In this document: one piece after another, positions 22,969-32,526 of the stretch
Numbering within the stretch: the stretch's first letter is position 1
Layout: the number at the start of each line of letters is the position of its first letter
Source of the DNA: Marinobacter sp. ELB17
GTDB taxonomy: Bacteria > Pseudomonadota > Gammaproteobacteria > Pseudomonadales > Oleiphilaceae
Assembly (NCBI RefSeq): GCF_000169375.1
Contig: NZ_AAXY01000016.1
Location: 1-64,000 of the forward strand
DNA length: 64,000 bases
Direction: 5' to 3'
The notes under the pieces: generated by a model
The model's database searches: none
What the model was told of the DNA's origin: nothing
Seen by the model: the letters and a program-made list of their open reading frames with translations, nothing else
Made by a program: the position numbers and the translations under genes

Positions 22969-25900
22969 ACATAAAAGACGTAACTTGTGATGCGGGATTT
23001 TGAATGGGGTGAACTCTTATGTTGTCTGGGTCTGCAGCGAACTCGATAACATACAGCCAATATGAATCGTTATATTTTTTTGCGTAATCAAATTGCAAGC
23101 CAGATAGACCAACCCCAGTTTGATTCCACTCCCCGTTCACGCCCTTCACTTCAATCATTCGGCTTTCACCAGTTTCTGTGTCTAGGCTTTCAATGTCATA
23201 ACCGGGGTGTGTTTGCGGCATCTGGGTGGGTACACGCCCCCGTCGTTTTTCAAAGTCACAAACCGCTTGTCGAGCAATCACCTCGACACCAAGGTTGTGT
23301 TCATTTCCATCGCCGGTTGCAGAGGTATCATCGTTGGAAGGATCTCTCCTCTTCACATAAGACAACAACCTTTTATCCCACTGCTCCTTGTGCTTGGATC
23401 GGCGTTTTGGTTTGTTGTCGCTTCCACTGCTGCGATCTTGTCCGTTGTGCGCCGTGGAGTCGGAATTTCCGGGCTCTTTGGTGGCTAGGTTGCTCTCGCT
23501 ATTAAAACGAGTCACTGATGTAGTGTCTGAACCTGGCTCTGTTTTGGTAGGTTCATCTTCAGAACCACTGTGCGCCTCACATGCTGGCTCATCCGAAAAA
23601 TTATTCATTGAGCCTTCGACAGGCTCATTCTCTGTAGAATTGTGGCCTAGCTCACCCAACTCTTGAGTACTTAGATCATAACCGTCAACTTCCTCGTTCT
23701 CGGGGAGTGGGGGTATACCACAGCTTGTTAGGTGGGTATCTGCAACTTCCGGGCTCATGTTGAGTAGTGAGTACAGGCTTAGCGTAAGGTTTGAAATAGC
23801 ACTACCTGACTCTTCTGGCATCAGGTGGTGTAAAAGCGATGTTAGAATAGGAGCCCAGCTCGCATTGCTAATAGGTCTAGTTACAAGTAGTTCGTTAGTT
23901 TCCTGGTCAAAGAAAGCGTTAGCACTGCACACAGGTGCATGAATTTCCTGACTATCAATAACAGCTATAGCCTGCAGAAAGGTGTTGTCGGTACTGTATA
24001 CACTGAGGTTGAAGAGTGTCGGCGTAATTCGCTCTTGGATAGTCCTGGGTTTATCGTGAAAGAGCCTGAGGATAACTCTTGCCCGATTTCCTAGCGTTTT
24101 GCTCACCTCTTGTTCTGGAAGTTTCTCTCCGACTATTTTGTCCAGCTTTAGATGGCAGGCCCTGCTGAGACGTTTAACACCTAAAGCGTCTGCGAAAATC
24201 CAGAGTTCAGGATCTAGTTTGCAGAGACCCTGATCCATGTTGCCGTCAAAAAATTTTGCCAACCACTCGCTATCATGTAGCAGCACTTCATCCGGGTGAA
24301 CGAAGTAATCGTCGAAATTCAGAATGCATGGGGCTTTCTGGAGCTGAACTAAATTGTGTTGTTCGAGACTTCCCTGAGTAAAAGCCTCGGCTAAATGATG
24401 CAAACAAGACTGATATACCGCTCTGTCTGCTCCAGTTAATGGTTTTGATTGCTCGAAGAATTCGGCAATTATTTCCAGAAGAATCTCAACAAGCTCATCG
24501 ACATCTGGCGAATCCTTGACGCCGACGACATTAAAAAAGTTGGTGAAGTGCTCAAGATTTGGAGGAACCCTGTATGCGAAGCGCCCCAGTTGTTGCTGTG
24601 ACCAATAGATTTTGCTGGGCTTCACGAAAGCCTGTAATTTTTCGACGTAAATACACGATGTTCCCCGAAGTTTAGTCACCTCAGAGTCATCTTTTGCGCG
24701 CTCACTCAGTATTCGATAGCACGTCTCGTGTGGCGGTGTTCCGTTTTCCATACAGTGTTGAAGGTGCGACACAACAAGTTCTGTCGGGGCTTTGAGTTTT
24801 ACGCCGATATCTTCCAGAAGCTCAGTGTTTAGCCTGTTTGTATTTCTGAAGTCCAGAATGTGAGCTTGGCTTTCAAAACCCTCAGATCGGAATGGTGTAT
24901 ACAGATCAACTGGGTAATACCAGTTCTTCTCGTCGTTTTTCGCGGGCAGACAACGGGCTGCTTTTAGTTTTGATACAGCTTCTGAGAGAGTCTCGGTTCC
25001 GGCTTGCCCATGAACAACTTCACACAGCGTATAGAAGGCTTCTGCTGATAGTTTCTTAACGGTTTCATCTGGGTGATGTGCCTCAGCCAAGTTTTTTAGG
25101 CGTTGGACAAGGTGGATTGGAGCTGGAGAGTGTAGAACACCAAGAGCGTCAACAAAGCTTTTGACGGATTGAGCTACTGGTAGTTTGGAAAAGTCTAGCC
25201 AAAGGTGGTCATCATTGCCAAGCACGTTTTCGAGCTGCTCGGTGCGTGCATACACGGAAGCTGGTTCGGACCACCCTCCACCTTGCGTCGGCAGGATTGG
25301 CAGGCTCTGGAGGGTTTTAAACGCATTTGTATGGTCGAGAAGCTCAGGGTGATTAGAAAGCTCACGAATAAGGATACTGTACCGACTTTCATCCAGAGGA
25401 CCTGAGGAATCAAAAAACGTGGGCAGCATCGTTTCGACAAAGGCACTAATTGACTGAGTTTTGACGCCTAACTTTTCAGAAATAAATTGTTTGGCAGTAG
25501 CAGTCAGAACACTGGTATTTAGGAGTGCGCCTTTCCCAGTTGGATCTTCAAAATTACCCGGAAGAAGCGCGCTTGAGGCCTTAATCAAACCTTGGCTTGA
25601 GCTCCAAATTGGAAGGTTCGAAAGGGCTTTATAGACCTGATTAGAGGAGTAGCCGAGATTGTCAATTTCTGGGAAAAAGTCATAAATATCTTTTAGAGCA
25701 TCGGCTTCAATGTTGATGCAGTATTCCAAATCATGTCGAGATATTTGTTTCGAGAGATGATTTGTTACTGCTTGAAGATCAAGATCCGCAACGAGCTTGC
25801 TGATATTAGGATGATCGGCAATATGTCGAGAACAGATGAACATCTTCGGAAATAGCCGAGCTGCCAAACTCGCATTAATTATCCTGCTACATTGATAGGC

Positions 25901-27487
25901 ATCTGCTGCAGAAACGGTATACAAACCTTCCGTCACCAGAAAGCGGAGAGTTTTTAACTGATCCACCAAGCGGTTCTTGAAGAAATTCGCTGGCATCAAT
26001 TCTTCAATAATACTCCAGAGTGGAACCCAGAATTGCTTGAGCATTTCTTCAGTTGTTCGACAGCTTTCTCCCGTTATATTGCACAAGTTCGCTCTCAGGA
26101 TCGCAATAAGAGGGTCCAGCCTGAGAGTCGGAACCCCAATTTTGCTCAAAGTGTTGCGGTAGGGCGAAAGTTTTTCAGAAACAACATTGGCGCCTAAACG
26201 ATTTAGGGCCGAAAGCTGACCATCAGAGAATCTTGTACTGCTGGGTAAAAAAATCTCGCTAGGTACATGGAGCTCCCCGTTGGTATCAATAGCAACCTTG
26301 CAGGCCGGAACGGTGCCGTTAAATTGCTTCCAAAAAGCCTTGAAACAGGCAGGGTAGTCTGAATCTCGGGAGGCAATCTGAAAAGCTTGATGGATAATTC
26401 GCCAGAGGGCCTCCTCGCCGATTAGCCGGCCCAAAGATTCCGGATTCCGCGCCAGCTCAGCCGCCGCGGCCGAAATGAGCATTTCATTCCAGTACCTAGC
26501 ATGTTGAGTTCCGGAAAAGATCAGCGCCTTGCGGTCTGCCTCCGGGAAAAAATCCGCATTGATGTGCAGAGGTAAGCCTGTGTTCTGCTCAGTAGGAAGA
26601 AAGGCGTAAAGCAGGCCCTTGTCCTGATAATCCGGATCTAAGTTAAGTGCAATCGCGAATTTTGAGCTGCGGTTCAAGCTCTTTAAAAGGTCATATTCTT
26701 TGGCTAGCCGTTCAGCTTCTTGTTCAGCATCTCCGCGGATAATATGCCAACGCTCAACTGAATGCTCGGGGCTATAAGTAATAGTAAGTGAGGAATCATC
26801 AGAACGGTTCAGTTCACAGCGCAACAGCAATTTGCCATTTCGACGAACCTCTGTTGTTTCGATGTGCCGAAGAAAGAGAAGGCTCCTGCGTAATACCGCT
26901 AGGACTTCAAGCTGAAGTTGGTCAATGTCGCCGGCTCGCACTGGAGTCGCTCCAATTGCTCGCCGACCAATTGAGTGAGGGTTCATTGCCCATGGGAGAA
27001 CGAACTTGGTTCCTGTCTCCAGCGGTATGTTTGAACACGCATACTGTGCTTCCTCGGGTATCAGCTGAAGCTTGATTCCGGAGGAGTGGATTTCGGGGTG
27101 ATCCGTAACCTGATAGGCTGAAACGAAACCGATACCGAATCGACCAATATTCTCGCTTTTGGCAAGTTTTCCGCCACTCCCGACATCGGCAATGCGGTGG
27201 AAGTCACAGCTATAGTTATCCTCTTGCATGAGGCGGCACACTGGACTCATTTCCCCGCAGTATGTGAACGCCCCGCTATTCCAGACTACCAGTGCGTCGT
27301 CCGTGATATCGAAGGCGACGCCGTGTGCCTTGGCATCGTCGGCGTTTTGGATGAGCTCCAAAGCCATAATGTCATAGCCTTGGAGACCCGCAAGGTGCCC
27401 CCGAATGTTACCGAGCAAGTTCGCCGTGTAGGAGCCACGGGTCACGCTAACGTCTGCTTGATCAAGTTTATTTTTATCTTCTTCCAT
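22937..27487 (-). CDS. large sacsin/HSP90-like ATPase with C-terminal DUF3883
   Basis: The 1,516-residue protein (start MEEDKNKLDQ, 27487; an upstream in-frame start would overlap the previous gene) opens with a GHKL/HSP90-type ATP-binding region. MALELIQNADDAKA and the GRFGIGFVSAYQVTD loop are seen within the first ~170 residues, as in sacsin repeats. A long helical middle follows, then an acidic, low-complexity linker. The last ~130 residues match DUF3883, a nuclease-fold-like domain (YDIESLDTETGESRMIEVKGVNGEW). It sits between the DUF91-type nuclease gene and the Tudor-like gene in the hsdM operon. Function is unknown; an ATP-driven sensor or effector in defence is inferred. Confidence 0.8.
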   Translation of the reverse strand: MEEDKNKLDQADVSVTRGSYTANLLGNIRGHLAGLQGYDIMALELIQNADDAKAHGVAFDITDDALVVWNSGAFTYCGEMSPVCRLMQEDNYSCDFHRIADVGSGGKLAKSENIGRFGIGFVSAYQVTDHPEIHSSGIKLQLIPEEAQYACSNIPLETGTKFVLPWAMNPHSIGRRAIGATPVRAGDIDQLQLEVLAVLRRSLLFLRHIETTEVRRNGKLLLRCELNRSDDSSLTITYSPEHSVERWHIIRGDAEQEAERLAKEYDLLKSLNRSSKFAIALNLDPDYQDKGLLYAFLPTEQNTGLPLHINADFFPEADRKALIFSGTQHARYWNEMLISAAAAELARNPESLGRLIGEEALWRIIHQAFQIASRDSDYPACFKAFWKQFNGTVPACKVAIDTNGELHVPSEIFLPSSTRFSDGQLSALNRLGANVVSEKLSPYRNTLSKIGVPTLRLDPLIAILRANLCNITGESCRTTEEMLKQFWVPLWSIIEELMPANFFKNRLVDQLKTLRFLVTEGLYTVSAADAYQCSRIINASLAARLFPKMFICSRHIADHPNISKLVADLDLQAVTNHLSKQISRHDLEYCINIEADALKDIYDFFPEIDNLGYSSNQVYKALSNLPIWSSSQGLIKASSALLPGNFEDPTGKGALLNTSVLTATAKQFISEKLGVKTQSISAFVETMLPTFFDSSGPLDESRYSILIRELSNHPELLDHTNAFKTLQSLPILPTQGGGWSEPASVYARTEQLENVLGNDDHLWLDFSKLPVAQSVKSFVDALGVLHSPAPIHLVQRLKNLAEAHHPDETVKKLSAEAFYTLCEVVHGQAGTETLSEAVSKLKAARCLPAKNDEKNWYYPVDLYTPFRSEGFESQAHILDFRNTNRLNTELLEDIGVKLKAPTELVVSHLQHCMENGTPPHETCYRILSERAKDDSEVTKLRGTSCIYVEKLQAFVKPSKIYWSQQQLGRFAYRVPPNLEHFTNFFNVVGVKDSPDVDELVEILLEIIAEFFEQSKPLTGADRAVYQSCLHHLAEAFTQGSLEQHNLVQLQKAPCILNFDDYFVHPDEVLLHDSEWLAKFFDGNMDQGLCKLDPELWIFADALGVKRLSRACHLKLDKIVGEKLPEQEVSKTLGNRARVILRLFHDKPRTIQERITPTLFNLSVYSTDNTFLQAIAVIDSQEIHAPVCSANAFFDQETNELLVTRPISNASWAPILTSLLHHLMPEESGSAISNLTLSLYSLLNMSPEVADTHLTSCGIPPLPENEEVDGYDLSTQELGELGHNSTENEPVEGSMNNFSDEPACEAHSGSEDEPTKTEPGSDTTSVTRFNSESNLATKEPGNSDSTAHNGQDRSSGSDNKPKRRSKHKEQWDKRLLSYVKRRDPSNDDTSATGDGNEHNLGVEVIARQAVCDFEKRRGRVPTQMPQTHPGYDIESLDTETGESRMIEVKGVNGEWNQTGVGLSGLQFDYAKKYNDSYWLYVIEFAADPDNIRVHPIQNPASQVTSFMFDGNWRGAAL

Positions 27488-27521
27488 GATTATTCTCTTT
27501 GATCTGCAATCTTGGTGTGAA

Positions 27522-28451
27522 TCAGCTTTCTTGGTACGCCCGTTCAATTAATATCCGGGCCTTTTCCCAGTCTTCCGCCGTGCGAACATTCACCTCAAGA
27601 TTGCCGGTGCCCCAGTGACCAATGTTGGTTACGTCGCGGCTGAAGGTTGTTTCTTCGCCGAGCGATCCAGGGAGCTTCAGGTACATTTGCAATCGTGAGT
27701 CTTTCCCAGTTTGAACCACAATAGAAACGAAGTTACGAATGCTTTTGAAAGCAGTGTAAAGCTTGAGTTCTTTGCGCTGTACTTCATCGCCCAACTGTTC
27801 GGTGTAGCGGCAGGCCGTATGGAACAGATCAAGCAGTTCTGGTGGCGCATCGGCGAGACGTTCCTGCTGGCTTTTGTCTTTGCTAGTGTTTTTCCCAGTT
27901 TTCTTTAGGGCTAGTGGTGCGCCGGCGGTGGGCGCTGCCTGATTTGCTGTTTGGGCGTTTACGAGCTCTAGGAGCAGCAGCTCGTTACCGAAATAACGGT
28001 AGCGCATGAGCTCAATATTACGGTTAATCTGCTGAACCGCATGCTCGTCATACTTATTAAAATCTGAGGCAATAGCTATCAGCCGGGTGCCGGACCACTC
28101 AATACCCTCGGCCTCGGCCTTACCGATTTTTTCCATTACTAGCCATTTGAACTCGGCCTGATGGTCTAGCAGCCAGTCCAGATAGAATAGTCCCTGATTG
28201 ATGATATTTTCGTTGTTGTGGCGTTTGTATTCCACAATCACCGGGCAGCCGTTTTCATCCAAACCGAGAGAGTCAATCCGGCCTTTATGTGTTTTGCCAG
28301 TGCTATATTCGCTGGCTAGAAAACGCACGCCAATCAGAGTCTCCATATTGGCTTCGACATGGTTTTGCAGATGCTTTTCCAGTTGCGCGCTTTTTCCGCT
28401 CAGTTCTTCAACACTGGTCTCAGACAGCCGAAACAGTTTGATATCACTCAT
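27522..28451 (-). CDS. DUF91/PD-(D/E)XK nuclease-like protein with DUF5655
   Basis: The 309-residue product has an N-terminal nuclease-like core, KGRIDSLGLDENGCPVIVEYKRHNNENIINQGLFYLDWLL, with D and E-Y-K in PD-(D/E)XK spacing. The C-terminal ~110 residues resemble DUF5655 (KELKLYTAFKSIRNFVSIVVQ...NIGHWGTGNLEVNV). Its ATG overlaps the hsdS stop. Proteins of this layout often accompany type I R-M loci; their role is not established. Confidence 0.75.
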   Translation of the reverse strand: MSDIKLFRLSETSVEELSGKSAQLEKHLQNHVEANMETLIGVRFLASEYSTGKTHKGRIDSLGLDENGCPVIVEYKRHNNENIINQGLFYLDWLLDHQAEFKWLVMEKIGKAEAEGIEWSGTRLIAIASDFNKYDEHAVQQINRNIELMRYRYFGNELLLLELVNAQTANQAAPTAGAPLALKKTGKNTSKDKSQQERLADAPPELLDLFHTACRYTEQLGDEVQRKELKLYTAFKSIRNFVSIVVQTGKDSRLQMYLKLPGSLGEETTFSRDVTNIGHWGTGNLEVNVRTAEDWEKARILIERAYQES

Positions 28452-29887
28452 GCCGAGGTCTTCCGTTTGCGGGCTGCGTTGGTTGGTTTCATCGCCGCTC
28501 TCTCGACCTTTATCCTTTCCAGCAACGCCGCAGCACTGTTCTCCCCACTAATCAGGTTCGGGTTGTCCTTGCGCCACTGCTCAGTAAGTTCACCCCGAAA
28601 GGCTTTGGCGAGTATGGATTGGGTGAGCTTGTTGACGCGGGCTAGGGCGTTGTTGACTTGTTGCTCGACGCGTTCGGCATAGGCGAAGAGTTGGTCTACT
28701 TGGTGAACGATTTCGATTTGTTCTTCAAGCGGGGGAACAGGTATCAAATCCTTTCGAAGGTCGATCAAATGAATGTGTTGAAGACCGGTGCCAACGCCAA
28801 TCATTTGCCCCTGAACCACTGATGATTGAAACGCGAGTTCTAAGTAATTGCTCATGCTTCTATCTGCTGGCTTTACCAATGCCACAGAGACGAAAATGCT
28901 AAATATGGCGTCGGTGCGAATCTGTCGGACTACGCCAAGAGTTCCGTCTTTCGATATGAGAATATCGCCTTTCTCCGGGTTGGTTCTCTTACAAAACTCC
29001 TCATGATCATGAGTTGAGATGTAGTTTGTTTCGGTAAATGATATGCCGTTACCTTTTGTTAGGTTCTTGACGGTAATGAATGGCACGCCATTGCTGATAT
29101 ATGTGGGTTTTTTATGAACACCGTCAGTGACCTTGGTGGCCAGTGCTTCTACAGGTATCCAATACCACGAGTTTGGCAAATCTCCGGGCGTGCCATAAGT
29201 GTCGATAGTCACAGGCTTATACTTGGTTTTTTTTCCGGTTCTTAGGTTCTCGTCTTGAACCGCTATCTGGCGTAGCTCCTCAAAGTGGTTCAAGAGCTTT
29301 TTTGGCGACGATTTGGTGGTTCGATTGTTCCTCCACTCCTCCGTTAACCGCCCACTCACCGCTGCAGCCAGCACGGACTGGCGGAAACGTTTGAGGATTG
29401 TTGGGATGCGTTCGAGGCGGGCTTTGGTGTTTTCCACCTGGGCCAGCAGAGTGTCGAGTTTGACAGCGATGGTTTTTTGTTCGGCGAGGGGGGCAACCTC
29501 GAACTTCAGCTCTTTTAAGAACTTGAAATGCCGGGAGTACCCTTTATTAGGAATTTCTAATGATCGAAGTTGGTAATACGCGAAACGGGGAAAAAGATAT
29601 GGTTCCGGTTGAAGAATCTTGGTTCCATCCGCCCCAGGTACAAAGCTAAAGTCGACCCATTTTACTGCTCGGGTGTGATCGCCAAAAACGATAAGTGGAT
29701 CGGAAACATTGATAAGCCTGTCGGGATCATCCACGTACCCAGCAACCGGATTTTGGCCTTGATCAATAACAGGGAATCTTCCGGTTTGCAGGCAATCCTT
29801 GGTTTTAACCTTTTTGCCAGTTGTGGAAATTTGAGTGAAACCAGTTGCAGCTATTACCTGTGCCCATTCTGACCGATGAGAAGCCAT
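28448..29887 (-). CDS. hsdS: type I restriction-modification specificity subunit
   Basis: The subunit that selects the bipartite DNA target. The 479-residue protein has two variable target-recognition domains, each followed by a conserved helical region: LPLAEQKTIAVKLDTLLAQVENTKARLERIPTILKRFRQSVLAAAVSGRLTEEW and PLEEQIEIVHQVDQLFAYAERVEQQVNNALARVNKLTQSILAKAFRGELTEQW. Both halves are intact. The start overlaps the hsdM stop (TAATG). Confidence 0.94.
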   Translation of the reverse strand: MASHRSEWAQVIAATGFTQISTTGKKVKTKDCLQTGRFPVIDQGQNPVAGYVDDPDRLINVSDPLIVFGDHTRAVKWVDFSFVPGADGTKILQPEPYLFPRFAYYQLRSLEIPNKGYSRHFKFLKELKFEVAPLAEQKTIAVKLDTLLAQVENTKARLERIPTILKRFRQSVLAAAVSGRLTEEWRNNRTTKSSPKKLLNHFEELRQIAVQDENLRTGKKTKYKPVTIDTYGTPGDLPNSWYWIPVEALATKVTDGVHKKPTYISNGVPFITVKNLTKGNGISFTETNYISTHDHEEFCKRTNPEKGDILISKDGTLGVVRQIRTDAIFSIFVSVALVKPADRSMSNYLELAFQSSVVQGQMIGVGTGLQHIHLIDLRKDLIPVPPLEEQIEIVHQVDQLFAYAERVEQQVNNALARVNKLTQSILAKAFRGELTEQWRKDNPNLISGENSAAALLERIKVERAAMKPTNAARKRKTSA

Positions 29888-31515
29888 TACTTTACCTCAC
29901 CAAGTACTTCGTTCAACAAAATACGTTGCCCATCAGCCTCCTCATCAGCCCCTAATTCCCGCATCAGCCCACCCAATTCCCCCAGCGCCTGCACCAGCTC
30001 ACTTATAGCTTCACCGGCTAGAACATTGGGCTCCGGCAAATTAGCCGCATCCACACTGTCACTGTCTTTCAACCAAACGATATCCAGCGAGTCGCCTTTA
30101 TGCTCGGCGATCCATTTCCGAGAAAAACAGCGCCAGCGGCTGTGGATCATGCGTTCATCCACGCCTTGGTTTTCGCCTGTGACTTTAATTTCTTCCGGCA
30201 GGTCGATTTTGTCAGAATGGAAGCTCCACTCGCCTTCCGTGCGGGGGCTCTGGCCATTGGAGTCGTCGCCGTACACAGCTTCAAACGGTTTCAGGTGCTG
30301 CTCGCCAAAGGGAGTGCGTTTGCCAAAGCTGGTCATATTGGTGCGCAGGTCGTAGATCCAGACGTTGTCGGTGCTGTTTTCTTCCTGTTGCTTGTCGGTC
30401 GCGCTGCCTTTGGTGAAGAACAGCACGTTGGTTTTCACACCCTGGGCGTAAAAAATGCCAGTAGGCAGGCGCAAAATGGTATGCAGGTTGCATTTGTGCA
30501 TCAGGTCGCGGCGCACCTCGGTGCCGACACCGGCTTCAAACAGCACGTTATCCGGCAATACCACGGCGGCGCGGCCTCCGGGTTTCAGGTTGCGATAGAT
30601 GTGCTGCAGGAATGCCAGTTGTTTATTGCTGGTCTTGTAGGTCAAGTCGTCCCGGGTGATGCTGGCATCGCCGCCTTTGCTGGTGCCGAACGGTGGGTTG
30701 GCAAGAATGACATCGGCCTTCTTCAGACCGGCACCTTGCTGGCCTAGAGCATTACCCAGGTGAATCACACCCTCTTCGTCGCCTTCCATGCCGTGCAGCA
30801 GACAGTTCATCAGGGCCAGCCGACGGGTGCTGGGAACCAGTTCGATACCGACAAAGGCGTCGTTGCGCTGGAAGGCTTGCTGCCTAGCATTCAGGTCGAA
30901 CAGCTGGTCGGTCTGGTCTTTGACGTGTTGATCGGCGGCAATCAGGAAGCCTGCGGTGCCGGCGGCCGGATCCTGAATCATCTCTCCGGCCTGAGGTTTG
31001 ATACAGGCCACCATTGTGTTGATCAGTGCCCGGGGCGTGAAGTACTGGCCAGCTCCGGACTTGGTCTCATTAGCGTTTTTTTCCAGCAAGCCTTCGTATA
31101 AATCACCCAGACCGTCTTTCTGCGCGCTGAACCAGTCAATCTGATCCAGCGTTTTGATCATCTGTTCCAGATGGCGAGGTTCGCGCAACCGCGTCTGGGC
31201 ATCGGTGTAGATTGCGCTGATCAACGGGTCGTTATGCACCAAGGTGCCGTCGCTGTCTCTACCGGTCGAGAGACTAAGCAGGATGCGTTTGTAGTCGTTC
31301 AGCAGGTTGATGCCTGATTTGCCGTTCAGGTCGGTCCAGCGGCAGCCCTCGGGTAGGGGGTGTTTCTTGAGCGTGCCGGCCTCGGTGTTCTCGTGTACCA
31401 TTTTGATAAACAGCAGCAGCACCAGTTCTGTCACGTAATCTGAATAATTGATGCCGTCGTCCCGCAGGACGTCGCAGAGGTTCCAGAGTTTTTGGACGAT
31501 GTCGTTGTTAGTCAT
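29887..31515 (-). CDS. hsdM: type I restriction-modification DNA methyltransferase subunit
   Basis: An N6-adenine methyltransferase that pairs with HsdS. ATG 31515 (MTNNDIVQKLWNLCDVLRDDG) gives 542 residues with the N-terminal HsdM domain, the SAM-binding motif IQDPAAGTAGFLIAADQ and catalytic NPPF in VILANPPFGTSKGG. An in-frame start 34 codons upstream would enter the divergent gene's leader. It heads the operon hsdM-hsdS-nuclease-ATPase-Tudor-helicase. hsdR is about 5.5 kb upstream, separated by a glycosyltransferase cassette. Confidence 0.95.
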   Translation of the reverse strand: MTNNDIVQKLWNLCDVLRDDGINYSDYVTELVLLLFIKMVHENTEAGTLKKHPLPEGCRWTDLNGKSGINLLNDYKRILLSLSTGRDSDGTLVHNDPLISAIYTDAQTRLREPRHLEQMIKTLDQIDWFSAQKDGLGDLYEGLLEKNANETKSGAGQYFTPRALINTMVACIKPQAGEMIQDPAAGTAGFLIAADQHVKDQTDQLFDLNARQQAFQRNDAFVGIELVPSTRRLALMNCLLHGMEGDEEGVIHLGNALGQQGAGLKKADVILANPPFGTSKGGDASITRDDLTYKTSNKQLAFLQHIYRNLKPGGRAAVVLPDNVLFEAGVGTEVRRDLMHKCNLHTILRLPTGIFYAQGVKTNVLFFTKGSATDKQQEENSTDNVWIYDLRTNMTSFGKRTPFGEQHLKPFEAVYGDDSNGQSPRTEGEWSFHSDKIDLPEEIKVTGENQGVDERMIHSRWRCFSRKWIAEHKGDSLDIVWLKDSDSVDAANLPEPNVLAGEAISELVQALGELGGLMRELGADEEADGQRILLNEVLGEVK

Positions 31516-31563
31516 GTTTGAACCTTGGGTTTGAGCTTGCCCTTCAATTGGAAAGCTGGCGTT

Positions 31564-32499
31564 ATGGTGCCAGCATTTTTTATTTCGGGCACACGGAGGA
31601 GGCCAGTCATTTTGCATTTTAAGAGAAAAAAGAGCGAGGGTGGTTTTGTTTATCCAAACAATTACCCTACCAGCTTCGTTTTTTGGGTACGGCTAAAGTT
31701 TGCCCTCAAGAGTATGTGGCGTTGGGTCAGGGTTCAAACTCCTGTGACCAAGCTACTTGGCTATCAATATGCTCCCTCTCGGGATCTGATTGAGATAGAT
31801 CTAACATATCTGTGTAACCTTAGGTGCAACAACTGCAATCGCTCCTCTGCCCAAGCTCCAGAAGCCCGTCATATCAATGTCTCCCAGATTGAGCAGTTTG
31901 TTGCAGACTCAATGGCTCAGAATCGCCACTGGCGGCGCATCCGGATTCTGGGAGGGGAACCCACTTTGCACCCCGATTTTCTTAGAATTCTAGAGGTCCT
32001 GAGCAAGCTCAAGGAGGTTTTTCCAGAGACGGCCATTGAGGTGGTCACTAATGGTTATGGTGTGAGAGTGAATTCGATTCTGGACAGAATACCCGAGGGC
32101 GTTGAGGTAGAGAATTCGTCAAAGAGCGAGAACGTCCAGCCGGGGTTCGGTCCATTCAATATGGCGCCAATTGATAGCTGGCAGTACGCTTTTTCTGACT
32201 TCCGTAATGGCTGTGATATTGCCCAGAGTTGTGGAATTGGACTCACACCCCAGGGTTATTACCCTTGTGCGGTGGCAGGCGGTATCGACAGGGTTCTTGG
32301 CCTTGAGCGAGGTCGAAAATCCATCCCTGAAACAGACGATGATATGCGAGATTTAATGGATGAGGCATGTCGTTTATGTGGTCGCTTTCGAGACGGGCAC
32401 TACGTTCCTGAGAAGCTGAGGACGCCGTTGATGGAGCAGCAAAGTTCCAAATCGTGGGTAAAGATATATCAGTCTTGGCAGGATCGTCCTGAAACATGA
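31564..32499 (+). CDS. radical SAM protein
   Basis: The core motif CNLRCNNC gives the CxxxCxxC that binds a [4Fe-4S] cluster and SAM. It is followed by RIRILGGEPTLHPDFLRIL, the usual GGEP signature, and late cysteines (YYPCAVAGG, CRLCGRF) that could hold an auxiliary cluster. The start is uncertain: ATG 31564 has GGAAAG upstream; 31525 would leave only 9 bp to the divergent hsdM. Domain organisation resembles radical SAM proteins of glycan or peptide modification clusters. It is read opposite to hsdM and to the two glycosyltransferases. Confidence 0.8.
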   Translation: MVPAFFISGTRRRPVILHFKRKKSEGGFVYPNNYPTSFVFWVRLKFALKSMWRWVRVQTPVTKLLGYQYAPSRDLIEIDLTYLCNLRCNNCNRSSAQAPEARHINVSQIEQFVADSMAQNRHWRRIRILGGEPTLHPDFLRILEVLSKLKEVFPETAIEVVTNGYGVRVNSILDRIPEGVEVENSSKSENVQPGFGPFNMAPIDSWQYAFSDFRNGCDIAQSCGIGLTPQGYYPCAVAGGIDRVLGLERGRKSIPETDDDMRDLMDEACRLCGRFRDGHYVPEKLRTPLMEQQSSKSWVKIYQSWQDRPET

Positions 32500-32526
32500 G
32501 GTTTACTGAGTGAGTCACAATTACTG

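Noticed and set aside
23062..27502. Several + strand frames of 60-150 codons across the large ATPase gene
   Set aside because: Shadows of the 1,516-residue gene; composition and motifs support only the - strand reading.
30100..31101. A 215-residue + strand frame across hsdM
   Set aside because: Antisense to conserved HsdM motifs, with no start signal or similarity.
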